From: Pelagihabitans pacificus
Lineage (GTDB): Bacteria; Bacteroidota; Bacteroidia; Flavobacteriales; Flavobacteriaceae
Length of the DNA: 64,000 bases
Reading direction: 5' to 3'
NCBI RefSeq assembly: GCF_009371985.2
Contig: NZ_VIKU02000002.1
Location: forward strand, 310,001 to 374,000
Part shown: in pieces, positions 1-9,236 of the stretch
How the letters are laid out: every line of letters begins with the position of its first letter
Position numbering within the stretch: position 1 is the first letter of the stretch
The notes under the pieces: model-generated
Told to the model about the DNA's origin: nothing
What the model saw: only the letters and a program-made list of their open reading frames with translations
Database searches by the model: none
Made by a program: the position numbers and the translations under genes

Positions 1-132
1 AAAAACCGCATAATCATAGGCAACAAAGTGATCGACGAGGAATATTTGACTGTCAATGGAAACAATTTTAACGCGGTGGCCATTTATGAGGTGAACGAGG
101 GAAAGATTTCAAAGGTTACTTTTGTACGATAA
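1..132 (+). CDS. NTF2/SnoaL-like protein, C-terminal fragment
   Basis: Only the last 43 codons are in the window; frame 1 is open from the first base and stops with TAA at 130-132. The residues read as alternating beta strands (for example AIYEVNEGKISKVTFVR at the end), which is the typical final strand pair of SnoaL/NTF2-like folds. These small cone-shaped proteins are often exported in this phylum and mostly lack a known substrate. The MFS gene starts 9 nt downstream, so the two may be cotranscribed. The family call rests on a short tail and is tentative. Confidence 0.5.
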   Translation, partial: KNRIIIGNKVIDEEYLTVNGNNFNAVAIYEVNEGKISKVTFVR

Positions 133-141
133 GAACTCCCT

Positions 142-1311
142 TTGAAAACGCGGCCCCATATACTTCCCACTATTATTATTTCACAATTTGCATGTACCAG
201 TCTTTGGTTTGCAGGAAATGCCATTGTCGACCAATTGGCCAGAAAAACGGGGCTAGGGCCGGAAATTATAGGATATGTATTGTCGTCCGTACAATTGGGG
301 TTCATTATGGGCACCTTGGTCTTTGCTTTTTTAATGATTGCGGACCGGTTTTCACCATCCCGCGTTTTTTTGATCTGTGCGATACTGGGCGCCTTGTGCA
401 ACCTGTGCCTGCTTTTCGAGGAGATCTCCCAATGGGCCCTTCTTGCCGCGCGCTTTGGTACCGGATTCTTTCTAGCCGGAATTTACCCGGTGGGAATGAA
501 AATCGCCGCCGATTACTATGAAAGGGGCTTGGGAAGGGCCTTGGGATATCTGGTCGGAGCGTTGGTGTTGGGAACGGCCTTTCCCTTTCTAGTAAAGGCC
601 TTATCTATAGATACCAATGGCGCAATGGTAATTAAAACCACCTCCCTGCTGGCAGCCTTGGGAGGATGTACCCTTTGGTTGTTCGTACCAAACGGTCCGT
701 TTCGAAAACGCAGCAAAAAACTGCAGTTGTCCGCGGGGCCAACCCTGTTTAAAATTGGCGGCTTTCAAAAAGCGGCCTTTGGTTATTTTGGTCATATGTG
801 GGAGCTGTATGCCTTCTGGGCCTTCACACCCTTGGCGTTGCAAACTTTCAATGCCATGAACAACAAGGAATTCCCTGTCGCCATAGCCACATTTATGGTC
901 ATCGCCATGGGTGGGGTCTCCTGTATGTTGGGCGGACTGCTATCGCAACGTTTTGGAAGTAAAAAAGTGGCACAGTCGAGCCTGACGGTTTCCGGTCTTT
1001 TCTGTTTGGTCTCTCCCCTTCTTTTTTATTTGGATCCGTTGTTGTTTATGGCTGCCTGGTGTCTTTGGGGAATGGCCGTCACGGCCGATTCCCCTCAATT
1101 CTCTACATTGGTCGCCATAAACGTTCCTTCCGAACTCAAAGGTACGGCCCTCACCTTGGTCAACTGTATCGGTTTTGCCATTAGCATCGTCAGTATTCAA
1201 TTAGGGTCTTTTGTCCTAAAGGGAGTAAATCCCCAATTCCTTTTTTTGATGTTGGCCTTGGGTCCGATTATAGGAATCTGGCAATTGACCAAAAAAGCCA
1301 TTAATTTTTAA
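142..1311 (+). CDS. MFS transporter
   Basis: A 389-residue, very hydrophobic protein with the length and spacing of a 12-helix major facilitator. An early segment (QLGFIMGTLVFAFLMIADRF) corresponds to helix 2 and the following loop, where the usual Gly/Asp/Arg motif is relaxed. A basic cytoplasmic loop (RKRSKK, about residues 190-196) separates the two six-helix halves. Family knowledge: an inner-membrane secondary transporter, resembling the CynX/nitrate-type branch; the substrate cannot be told. The start used is TTG at 142, 9 nt after the upstream stop; no in-frame ATG lies near the N-terminus. Confidence 0.8.
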   Translation: MKTRPHILPTIIISQFACTSLWFAGNAIVDQLARKTGLGPEIIGYVLSSVQLGFIMGTLVFAFLMIADRFSPSRVFLICAILGALCNLCLLFEEISQWALLAARFGTGFFLAGIYPVGMKIAADYYERGLGRALGYLVGALVLGTAFPFLVKALSIDTNGAMVIKTTSLLAALGGCTLWLFVPNGPFRKRSKKLQLSAGPTLFKIGGFQKAAFGYFGHMWELYAFWAFTPLALQTFNAMNNKEFPVAIATFMVIAMGGVSCMLGGLLSQRFGSKKVAQSSLTVSGLFCLVSPLLFYLDPLLFMAAWCLWGMAVTADSPQFSTLVAINVPSELKGTALTLVNCIGFAISIVSIQLGSFVLKGVNPQFLFLMLALGPIIGIWQLTKKAINF

Positions 1312-1340
1312 TACATTGTAAGCCTCATAACAGATAGAAA

Positions 1341-2672
1341 ATGAAACATCTTTTAGTTGTATTACTCTTTGTTTTTTACCTGGGGGGGAATGCCCAAACC
1401 GACCAACGCCTATATGACATTATCGAGGCAGTTTCAGCCGAACGCATCGCAAAGGATATAGAGACCCTGGCAAATTTTGGTACCCGGCATACCCTGAGCG
1501 ATACACTTTCCCAGACCCGTGGTATAGGGGCTGCAAGACGGTGGATCAAAGCCGACTTCGAGAGGACCTCGGCCGCCTGTAATGGTTGTCTGGAGGTTTC
1601 CTATCAAAAGAACTTGGTACCAAAGGGTGATAACGACCGGATAACCAAAGATGTTTGGGTAGTGAATGTCCTGGCAGTTAAACGGGGTACCAAATACCCC
1701 AACCGCTATATCATCATGAGCGGGGATATCGATTCGCGGGTTAGCGACCCCAACAACTTCACCTCCGATTCACCGGGTGCCAATGACAATGCAAGTGGCA
1801 TGGCCGGGACCCTTGAGGCTGCCCGGGTACTCTCAAAATATGATTTTGAAAATAGTATTTTATTCGTCGGACTATCGGGAGAAGAACAAGGATTGTACGG
1901 TGGGAAAGGACTCGCCGCCCATGCCATGGAACAGGGTTGGGACATCATCGGTATCTTCAACAACGATATGATCGGTAACATTACAGGTGTCGACGGCGTT
2001 GTGAGCAATACCGACTTTCGGATATTCTCCGAACCCGTCCCACCCACGGAGACCGAACGGGAACGAAAGGCCAGACGGTTCTATGGCGGCGAGGTCGACG
2101 GCATTTCGCGACAGTTGGCACGCTACATATACAGGAATGTTCGAACCTACATGCCCGAAATGAACCCCATGCTGGTCTACCGGCTCGACCGGTTTGGAAG
2201 AGGAGGTCACCACCGACCGTTCAACGATGTCGGTTTCGCGGGCATACGCATCATGGAAGCCCATGAGAACTATACCCAACAGCATCAGGATATCCGAACC
2301 GAAAATGGCATTGAATACGGTGATGTGCTGAGACATGTCAATTTTGAGTACGCCAAAAAATTGACCGCTGTCAATGCCATCAACTTGGCGTCTATTGCAT
2401 GGGCACCACCTGCTCCTACTGAAGTGAAAATCGGTGGCATTGTACAGCCCTCGGCCAAATTTCAGTGGAGTCCGGTAGAAGGTGCCGTGGGCTACAAAAT
2501 TTATTGGCGGGATACGACATCACCCACATGGGATTATAGTCGTTACGTAGGAGATGCCACGGAATACACCTTGGATGGCATCGTTATTGATAATTATTTC
2601 TTTGGAGTCTCCTCCGTTGGAAAAGATGGTTTTGAAAGCCCCGTAGTTTTTCCGAATGGAATCTTTCGATAA
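1341..2672 (+). CDS. Secreted M28 family metallopeptidase with C-terminal FnIII-like domain
   Basis: 443 residues. Residues 1-19 form a signal peptide ending GGNAQ. The M28 catalytic domain carries GANDNASG (about residue 147, zinc Asp), SGEEQG (about 177, catalytic and zinc-ligand Glu pair), NNDMIGN (about 207) and GGHHRPFND (about 291, last zinc His). The first zinc-ligand motif, normally H-x-D, reads GDIDSR (about 128), so Asp replaces His. The last 90 residues (about 350-443) look like a fibronectin type III domain (YKIYWRDT, then a closing strand). Family knowledge: an extracytoplasmic aminopeptidase with two zinc ions. It heads a run of three exported peptidase genes, 29 nt after the MFS gene. 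Confidence 0.88.
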   Translation: MKHLLVVLLFVFYLGGNAQTDQRLYDIIEAVSAERIAKDIETLANFGTRHTLSDTLSQTRGIGAARRWIKADFERTSAACNGCLEVSYQKNLVPKGDNDRITKDVWVVNVLAVKRGTKYPNRYIIMSGDIDSRVSDPNNFTSDSPGANDNASGMAGTLEAARVLSKYDFENSILFVGLSGEEQGLYGGKGLAAHAMEQGWDIIGIFNNDMIGNITGVDGVVSNTDFRIFSEPVPPTETERERKARRFYGGEVDGISRQLARYIYRNVRTYMPEMNPMLVYRLDRFGRGGHHRPFNDVGFAGIRIMEAHENYTQQHQDIRTENGIEYGDVLRHVNFEYAKKLTAVNAINLASIAWAPPAPTEVKIGGIVQPSAKFQWSPVEGAVGYKIYWRDTTSPTWDYSRYVGDATEYTLDGIVIDNYFFGVSSVGKDGFESPVVFPNGIFR

Positions 2673-2747
2673 ACCGGAAACGCACGTACCGCGTTCCAAA
2701 ACAAACAATGGAATTTAGTGCTTCGACCTTTTAAGTTTAGCTAACCT

Positions 2748-4385
2748 ATGAAAAAAAAAACATTTCTCATTGCCCTATTGCTTGTAAGTGTCACCGCTGC
2801 AGTTTTTGGTCAAACCTTTACCAAACAGGACACCCTACGAGGTAGTATTACCCCGGAACGGGCTTGGTGGGACTTGAATTATTATGACCTCAACATTAAA
2901 ATCCAACCGGACAAAAAGTTTATTGCAGGCTATAACATTGTTCGCTACAAGGTTTTGGAAAAGAACGATGTGTTACAGATTGATTTACAGAAGCCTTTGA
3001 AAATAACCGCTGTTTTACAAGATGACGAGCAATTGGACTTCAGTCAAATTGGTCCAGCCTACTTCATCAATCTTAAAAAAGAGCAGCTCCCGGGAGAATA
3101 CAACGAACTGTACGTACAGTATGAAGGACATCCGAAAGAGGCGGTTCGAGCACCATGGGATGGAGGGTTTTCCTGGAAAAAGGATTCCAACGGGAAGCAT
3201 TTCGTCGCTACCTCGTGCCAAGGCCTGGGTGCTAGTGTATGGTGGCCCAACAAAGATCATATGTACGACGAGGTAGACAGCATGCGCATCGCGGTAGATG
3301 TTCCCAAGAATCTAGTAGCAGTGGCCAATGGTCGCCTTCGTGAAGAATACGAGTATGATCAAGGTGATTACAAACTGTACGAATGGTTCGTATCGAACCC
3401 CATCAACAATTATGGGGTGAATGTAAATATCGGTGATTACGTGCGTTTTGGGGAAACCTATGAAGGTGAAAAGGGTGCCTTGGATATGGATTACTATGTG
3501 CTTCGCGACGATTTGGAAAAAGCCAAGGAGCATTTTAAGGATGCTCCCAAAATGATGAAGGCCTTTGAACATTGGTTCGGCCCCTACCCTTTTTATGAGG
3601 ATAGTTTCAAATTGGTTCAGGTGCCCTACCTTGGCATGGAACACCAAAGTTCGGTCACCTACGGCAACCAATTTAAAAAAGGCTATTTGGGAAACGACCT
3701 CTCCGGAACCGGTTGGGGGCTTAAATTCGATTTTATCATTATCCACGAAGCCGGGCACGAATGGTTTGCGAATAACATTACCTACAAAGATGCCGCAGAC
3801 ATGTGGATACACGAAGGTTTTACCGCATATTCGGAAAATCTATTCCTAGACTATTATTATGGCACGGAAGCGGCGGCGGATTATGTCATCGGGACCCGCG
3901 CCAACATACAAAACGACCGGCCCGTAATCGGAATCTACGATGTAAACTACGAAGGTAGCGGCGACATGTACTACAAAGGAGCCAATCTATTGCATACCCT
4001 AAGGCAACTGGTGGAAGACGACAAAAAATGGCGTGAAATCCTCCGCGGTCTCAACAAGGACTTCTACCACCGGACCGTCACCACCAAACAGATCGAGGAT
4101 TATCTCAGTAAACATACGGGTAAGAACTTAAACGCTTTTTTCGATCAATACTTGAGAACCACGCAGATTCCAACGCTCGAATATGTGATTGAAGGCGATA
4201 CCATTCAATACAGATATACTGATATCGTGAAAGACTTCGACATGCCCGTTCGTGTTTTTATAGACAGCGCAGCTTACTGGCTTTTTCCCGGTTCGGAATG
4301 GAAAACCGAACAGTTGGAAGGCGACTTATCGAGCTTCGAAGTGGATAGAAATTTTTACATTGAAACCAATAAAAGAACGAAATAA
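2748..4385 (+). CDS. Secreted M1 family metallopeptidase (aminopeptidase N-like)
   Basis: 545 residues with a signal peptide ending near AVFGQ (residue 22). The zinc site is complete: HEAGH at about residue 335, followed after 18 residues by the Glu ligand (in MWIHEGF). GMEHQS at about 299 is the substrate N-terminus recognition motif (GAMEN in classical members). The length is that of a short M1 protein with the N-terminal beta domain, the thermolysin-like domain and no long C-terminal HEAT domain. Predicted role: releases N-terminal residues from peptides outside the inner membrane. It lies 75 nt after the M28 gene and 47 nt before the S9 gene. Confidence 0.9.
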   Translation: MKKKTFLIALLLVSVTAAVFGQTFTKQDTLRGSITPERAWWDLNYYDLNIKIQPDKKFIAGYNIVRYKVLEKNDVLQIDLQKPLKITAVLQDDEQLDFSQIGPAYFINLKKEQLPGEYNELYVQYEGHPKEAVRAPWDGGFSWKKDSNGKHFVATSCQGLGASVWWPNKDHMYDEVDSMRIAVDVPKNLVAVANGRLREEYEYDQGDYKLYEWFVSNPINNYGVNVNIGDYVRFGETYEGEKGALDMDYYVLRDDLEKAKEHFKDAPKMMKAFEHWFGPYPFYEDSFKLVQVPYLGMEHQSSVTYGNQFKKGYLGNDLSGTGWGLKFDFIIIHEAGHEWFANNITYKDAADMWIHEGFTAYSENLFLDYYYGTEAAADYVIGTRANIQNDRPVIGIYDVNYEGSGDMYYKGANLLHTLRQLVEDDKKWREILRGLNKDFYHRTVTTKQIEDYLSKHTGKNLNAFFDQYLRTTQIPTLEYVIEGDTIQYRYTDIVKDFDMPVRVFIDSAAYWLFPGSEWKTEQLEGDLSSFEVDRNFYIETNKRTK

Positions 4386-4432
4386 CAACCGGTTTTCAAT
4401 CCCCCTATGAAAACCGAACCAATCCTTGAAAA

Positions 4433-6472
4433 ATGAAAAAGCATATCTTACTGGCATTGGCGCTATTCGGGGGAACGCTACCGCAATCATTGTTTGGACA
4501 GACACCTTCTTTTGAAGAGGTTCTTTCACTACGGTCTGTCTCCAATCCAATAATCTCGCCCAATGGGAAGCATATCGTTTTCCAATCACGATCGGCAGAT
4601 TGGGATGCCAACAGTTATGACACGGAACTTTGGCTTTCCAAAAACGGGGATATCCCTTTTCAACTCACCAACAATCCCAAAAACAGCTCTACCAATCCGA
4701 AATGGTCCCCTGACGGACAATGGATTGCGTTCTTATCTAAAAAGTCTGACCATACCCAGCTACAGGTAATCCGTGCGGCGGGAGGGGAATCATTCCAACT
4801 CACCCACACCAAAAACAACGTCTTCAATTTTGAATGGTCACCGGACGGCAAACAAATCGCTTTTCTTCAATCAGAGGACAAGAAGGACGAAACTAAAAAG
4901 AGAACCGAAAAACTCGGAAGTTTTGAAGTCGAGGACAACGAATACCGCTTAAACCAACTATGGGCCATCGATTTTAAACCCGACCGCCTATATCACGCTG
5001 CCCTACCCAGCCAACTGAAGGATTCAATCTATACCAAAAGTTTGGAAGCCATCAAGGTCTTGGACAGCGTACCCTTTTCCATCAATGATTACGATTGGTC
5101 GCCCGACGGCAAAAAAATAGCCATTGAGCATCAGCCCGACCCCCTAAGAAACACCTTTTTTAAGGCTGATATCTCCATTTACGATACGGCCTCCAAAAGT
5201 TTAAAAAAATTGGTCGGCAACCGAAGCTATGACGGACTAGTAGGTTGGTCTCCCGATGGAAAATCCATCTTATACCAAACCAGTCTCAATGATAGCACCT
5301 CGAATTACTATCGCAACGGCAAGCTCTTCCGTATCGATATAGACGGCACCAATAATTCGCAATTGGCAAAGGATTTCGATGAAGACTTGTCCCGATTATA
5401 TTGGAATGAGCAAGGCATCTTCGGGATAGCTTGGCAAAAGACAAAAAGACCCATGGTAAAAATAAATCCCAGGACCGGTAAGACATCCTTGCTTCCTTTA
5501 AATCTTGAACGTGTCTGGGGATATTCATTTTCGGACGATGGTAAAAAAATGGCTTTTTACGGAGTAACGGATGATCAAATATCGGAAATCTACTCAGCGG
5601 CCTATCCGTTTAAAGGCGCAACTAGGATTACGCAATCGAACCAACAGATCCAAGATTGGGCCACCTCCAAAAGTGAGGTGATTCGTTGGGAAAGCGAAGA
5701 TGGTACGACGATAGAGGGCATACTGCACAAACCACAGGATTTTGACCCTGGTAAAAAATATCCGCTGATGGTCGTTATCCACGGAGGCCCTACCGGCATA
5801 TCTACCCCAACACCAGTGCCAACGGGAGTCTATCCCATGCTGCAATGGCTGAACAAGGGAGCGCTGGTACTGCAACCCAATTATCGCGGCTCGGCGGGTT
5901 ACGGGGAGGCCTTCCGTTCTTTGAATGTAAAAAATCTCGGTGTCGGCGATGCGTGGGATGTAGAGTCCGGAGTGAAACACTTAATAGAACAAGGCATTGT
6001 CGATAGTGAGAAGGTCGCCTCCATGGGTTGGAGCCAAGGGGGCTATATTTCGGCTTTCCTGACCACCAACTCGGAACTTTTCAGAGTCATTTCGGTGGGG
6101 GCGGGTATCTCGAACTGGATGACCTATTACGTCAATACCGACATACACCCATTCACCCGACAGTACCTAAAGGCCACCCCTTGGTCCGATAAGGCCATTT
6201 ACGAGAAAACGTCGCCAATGACCAATATTGCGAATGCGACCACCCCTACTTTGATACAGCATGGGGAGTTCGATAAAAGGGTGCCACCGGCCAATGCCTA
6301 TGAGTTATTTCAAGGCTTACAAGATGTAGGAGTCGAGACTAAATTGATTATTTACAAAGGGTTTGGTCATGGTATCAACAAACCTAAGGAACGACTCGCC
6401 GCTACTTGGCATAATTGGCAGTGGTTCGGGAAATACATATGGGGACAAGAAATTGAAATCCCCTTGGAATGA
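4433..6472 (+). CDS. Secreted S9 family serine peptidase (prolyl oligopeptidase/acylaminoacyl peptidase-like)
   Basis: 679 residues, signal peptide to about residue 23 (SLFGQ). The N-terminal half is a beta propeller of TolB-like repeats with recurring WSPDG motifs. The C-terminal half is an alpha/beta hydrolase with the oxyanion HGGP (about 447), nucleophile GWSQGG (about 533), acid GEFDKR (about 612) and His in GFGHGI (about 644). Family knowledge: these cleave short peptides that enter through the propeller. Gene order M28-M1-S9 suggests joint digestion of extracellular peptides (inference). Confidence 0.9.
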   Translation: MKKHILLALALFGGTLPQSLFGQTPSFEEVLSLRSVSNPIISPNGKHIVFQSRSADWDANSYDTELWLSKNGDIPFQLTNNPKNSSTNPKWSPDGQWIAFLSKKSDHTQLQVIRAAGGESFQLTHTKNNVFNFEWSPDGKQIAFLQSEDKKDETKKRTEKLGSFEVEDNEYRLNQLWAIDFKPDRLYHAALPSQLKDSIYTKSLEAIKVLDSVPFSINDYDWSPDGKKIAIEHQPDPLRNTFFKADISIYDTASKSLKKLVGNRSYDGLVGWSPDGKSILYQTSLNDSTSNYYRNGKLFRIDIDGTNNSQLAKDFDEDLSRLYWNEQGIFGIAWQKTKRPMVKINPRTGKTSLLPLNLERVWGYSFSDDGKKMAFYGVTDDQISEIYSAAYPFKGATRITQSNQQIQDWATSKSEVIRWESEDGTTIEGILHKPQDFDPGKKYPLMVVIHGGPTGISTPTPVPTGVYPMLQWLNKGALVLQPNYRGSAGYGEAFRSLNVKNLGVGDAWDVESGVKHLIEQGIVDSEKVASMGWSQGGYISAFLTTNSELFRVISVGAGISNWMTYYVNTDIHPFTRQYLKATPWSDKAIYEKTSPMTNIANATTPTLIQHGEFDKRVPPANAYELFQGLQDVGVETKLIIYKGFGHGINKPKERLAATWHNWQWFGKYIWGQEIEIPLE

Positions 6473-6664
6473 AATGGGATTCACCAACTTTTTAACGGTC
6501 AAGAAAGCGATTGGGATTGTATTTGCATTCAAGTCAAAGAAAAGAAGGGCGACAACTACTACCAACGGGCCCTGCACCACTAACCGTTTTAATACGGGAT
6601 ATGGAAAGATATTTAAGTGGGTTATGCCTTGAAATCAATTAGTTATTACCAACGAAGATACGCC

Positions 6665-7057
6665 ATGAACCTCAATCAAGTTACAGTTCCTTCCTTAGAC
6701 CTCGAAAAGTCGGTCCCGTTTTATGAAAAATTAGGCCTTCGACTGATTGTGAGCGCATTGCCACATTATGCCAGATTTGAATGCCCCAATGGCGAATCGA
6801 CCTTTTCAATACATCAAACCGACGAACTCCCAAAAGGAGACGGGATTTATGTTTATTTTGAATGTGAAAATCTCGATGAGAAAGTGAAAAAACTAGTGGC
6901 AAAAGGAATACAATTCTACGAATTACCCAATGATAAAGATTGGTTATGGAGAGAGGCCCGATTGAAAGATTTGGACGGCAATCGGCTAATTTTGTTTTTC
7001 GCCGGGGAAAATCGATTGAATCCACCTTGGAGAATAAGACACTCCGACCATCCGTAA
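6665..7057 (+). CDS. VOC (glyoxalase/bleomycin-resistance fold) family protein
   Basis: 130 residues from ATG 6665, chosen because the protein then begins directly with the first strand (NLNQVTVPS); an upstream ATG at 6617 would add 16 residues with no fold value. The pattern of two beta-alpha-beta-beta-beta units is visible (SVPFYEKLGLRL, then KDLDGNRLILFF at the end). The Glu in REARLKDLDGN is in the position of a usual metal or active-site residue. Substrate unknown; it may bind or convert a small molecule with a metal ion. The nitrilase gene begins 24 nt downstream. Confidence 0.78.
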   Translation: MNLNQVTVPSLDLEKSVPFYEKLGLRLIVSALPHYARFECPNGESTFSIHQTDELPKGDGIYVYFECENLDEKVKKLVAKGIQFYELPNDKDWLWREARLKDLDGNRLILFFAGENRLNPPWRIRHSDHP

Positions 7058-7081
7058 GCAATCAATGAAATAGTTCCGACT

Positions 7082-8014
7082 ATGAAACTAAAAGTAGGCC
7101 TCGTTCAGGACAGTCCTGTCTTCTTTGACAAGGAAAAGACCCTCGATAAACTGGCGACATTGACCAAAAAGTATGCACAACAGGGTTGTCGCCTGTTGGT
7201 TTTTCCCGAATCCTTTGTTCCAGGATATCCCAGGGGTTTTGATTTTGGCGCCACGATAGGTAGTAGAACCCCGGAGGGAAGGGCGTTGTATGCAGCTTAT
7301 CGAGACAACAGTATCTTACTAAAGGGAAAGGAGCTGGAACGACTCGAAAAGTTGGCAAGATCACAGAACGTATATTTGGTCATTGGAGTTACCGAAAAAC
7401 AGGAGGCAAATGGAAGCCTCTACTGCTCGATGCTCTATCTCTCCCCTACCGATGGGCTATTAGGAGTACATCGGAAAATAAAACCTACCGGCACCGAACG
7501 AATTGTCTGGGCAGAGGCAGGTGGGGAATCATTGGTCACTTTCGATACCAAGATAGGTCGTTTAGGCGGACTCATATGTTGGGAAAACTATATGCCTACG
7601 GCACGGATGGCCATGTACCGAAAAGGGGTGGAGATCTACCTTGCCCCCACCGCCGATTCGAGACCTGAATGGACCGCCACTATGCAGCACATTGCCTTGG
7701 AGGGTCGATGTTTTGTCTTGAGCTGTAACCAATTCTATACCAAATCAATGTATCCTGAAAACTACCAACATTTAGTCTCGACAGAACCGGAAGACCTCTG
7801 CCCCGGAGGAAGTGTCATCGTTTCTCCGCTAGGAAAAATTTTGGCCGGACCGTTGTTTGATAGAACGGGTGTAGTGATGGCTGAATTGGATATGGCGGAA
7901 ATCCCACAAAGCAAACTGGATTTTGATGTGAATGGTCACTATACACGAAACGACCTTTTTTCTTTCGAAGTTTCTGGACAACCGGAAACAAGGAAAGAAA
8001 AGGATATTCGTTAA
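7082..8014 (+). CDS. Nitrilase/carbon-nitrogen hydrolase family protein
   Basis: 310 residues. The Glu-Lys-Cys triad of the superfamily is present: FPESF (about residue 43), HRKIKPT (about 134) and ICWENYMP (about 168). The sequence CWENYMP and the length match the nitrilase/cyanide hydratase branch, which converts nitriles to acids and ammonia, rather than the shorter omega-amidase branch. No signal peptide, so cytoplasmic. It probably forms an operon with the VOC gene just upstream. The exact substrate is not determinable. Confidence 0.88.
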   Translation: MKLKVGLVQDSPVFFDKEKTLDKLATLTKKYAQQGCRLLVFPESFVPGYPRGFDFGATIGSRTPEGRALYAAYRDNSILLKGKELERLEKLARSQNVYLVIGVTEKQEANGSLYCSMLYLSPTDGLLGVHRKIKPTGTERIVWAEAGGESLVTFDTKIGRLGGLICWENYMPTARMAMYRKGVEIYLAPTADSRPEWTATMQHIALEGRCFVLSCNQFYTKSMYPENYQHLVSTEPEDLCPGGSVIVSPLGKILAGPLFDRTGVVMAELDMAEIPQSKLDFDVNGHYTRNDLFSFEVSGQPETRKEKDIR

Positions 8015-8109
8015 TTTTCAGTACCTCCCGAAAAACATTAAGACTATTTTAAGTCTTTGGAAGCACATAGCCATTTATTGTGCCGTAGCTTAGCACATTA
8101 AAAGATACA

Positions 8110-8568
8110 ATGATCCAGGATTTCCTATTCACTTTCCTATGGAGTATTTCCCCCTTTGGCGAGGCCAAAGTCGGTATTCCTTTCGGAATGTTGAACGGGC
8201 TCAATATCTACGCGGTGTTTGTCATCTGTTTTTTCGCCAACGTGCTCGTTTTTCCCCTGATGTCCTTTTTCCTTCATAGTGTCAACAAATATTTTCTAAG
8301 ATGGAACTTTTATAAGAAGAGTGCCTTGTATGTTGCAAGAAGAGCAAAAACAGGTTCAGGCCGAAATATTGAAAAGTATGGGTTCTGGGGACTCATCCTG
8401 TTCGTTATGCTACCCCTACCGGGCACGGGTGTCTATGCCGGAAGTATCGCCAGTTATTTGTTCAAAATGGAGAGACAAAAAGCTTTTATCGCCAACACCA
8501 TCGGTGTCTTCTTCTCTTCGGCTATTATTTGGACTATGACCCTGCTAAGCATGAAAGGCTTGGGGTAA
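8110..8568 (+). CDS. Small multi-drug export family membrane protein (COG2426-like)
   Basis: 152 residues with about four hydrophobic segments. The opening SISPFGEAKVGIPFGML and the later MLPLPGTGVYAGSIASYLF are characteristic of the COG2426/putative small multi-drug export family, where paired re-entrant Pro/Gly motifs recall the DedA/VTT group. Inner-membrane location is expected. The family name is historic and its function poorly established, so a drug-export role should not be assumed. Confidence 0.75.
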   Translation: MIQDFLFTFLWSISPFGEAKVGIPFGMLNGLNIYAVFVICFFANVLVFPLMSFFLHSVNKYFLRWNFYKKSALYVARRAKTGSGRNIEKYGFWGLILFVMLPLPGTGVYAGSIASYLFKMERQKAFIANTIGVFFSSAIIWTMTLLSMKGLG

Positions 8569-8624
8569 GGTTGTGATGTGGATAACTTCAAAAAAAAATC
8601 TTATTAGACTTTAAAAACTCCCCC

Positions 8625-8632
8625 TATTTTTG
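8625..8632 (+). promoter_or_regulatory. Possible -7 element before the 118-aa protein gene
   Basis: TATTTTTG matches the Bacteroidota -7 consensus TAnnTTTG exactly and lies 17 nt before the ATG at 8650. I found no clear TTG -33 element at the expected distance, so the call is weak. Confidence 0.3.
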
Positions 8633-8649
8633 TCGGCTTTCGGGTACTT

Positions 8650-9006
8650 ATGGAAAAACTGAAAGTCGTTGATAAACTCTACAATGTAAAGCAAAATGGA
8701 TTTTCCGATTTTGCCCGATACTCTTTTTCCGAAGTGGTTAGACTCACAAAAACCTTGGCCATTTTAAAAAATGGGGTGCGGCTCGTCAACCAACCGGTCA
8801 CATCCTATATTATGGAGGAAGTAGGCTTTTCGGTCTCAAGAAACAAAGGAGCCCATTGGCATTTAGTCAGCTTAAAGGCCATTCGAGATGCACAAGTGGA
8901 AAATGAAAAAATCGCTGCCCACGATTGGTTTGAAATGAAAGAATTTACCTTAGAGGAAAAACAACTTATCTATCTTCAATTCAAAAACGGAGAAGCTCAA
9001 AAATAA
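8650..9006 (+). CDS. Hypothetical protein, 118 aa
   Basis: I do not recognise this protein. It is soluble, with no signal peptide or membrane segment and mixed alpha/beta character, rich in Lys and Glu. A Trp/His cluster (GAHWHLVS, about residues 77-84) and a helical C-terminus (LEEKQLIYLQF) stand out. It is an isolated gene: about 80 nt after the membrane-protein gene, followed by 230 nt without a gene and then a convergent gene. The ATG at 8650 lies just after a -7-like sequence. Confidence 0.6.
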   Translation: MEKLKVVDKLYNVKQNGFSDFARYSFSEVVRLTKTLAILKNGVRLVNQPVTSYIMEEVGFSVSRNKGAHWHLVSLKAIRDAQVENEKIAAHDWFEMKEFTLEEKQLIYLQFKNGEAQK

Positions 9007-9236
9007 AGGATCAATTTGGCCCAAAAGCCTAAAAGAAATACCATTTTCACGCTTAGATTCCCTACACTGGGCTTGGCCGAGGTGCAGAAGCGCATCCAAA
9101 CCAGGCATATCGCCCTTTACAGGCCTTTCCCAATTCGAATCGAAGGCCTACGGCCCACAATCTAGGGCTCACCGGTATTGAAAAAAAGAGACCATCTCAA
9201 CAGTAGAATGGCCTTTCAGCGTAGGGTTTATGGACA

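Noticed and set aside
3312-3812. 166-aa minus-strand frame in the M1 peptidase gene
   Set aside because: Antisense to the zinc site and flanks; no promoter or family match.
8040-8058. Terminator after the nitrilase gene
   Set aside because: The AAGACT/AGTCTT hairpin has a 6-bp A/T-rich stem and a poor T-run; too weak to annotate.
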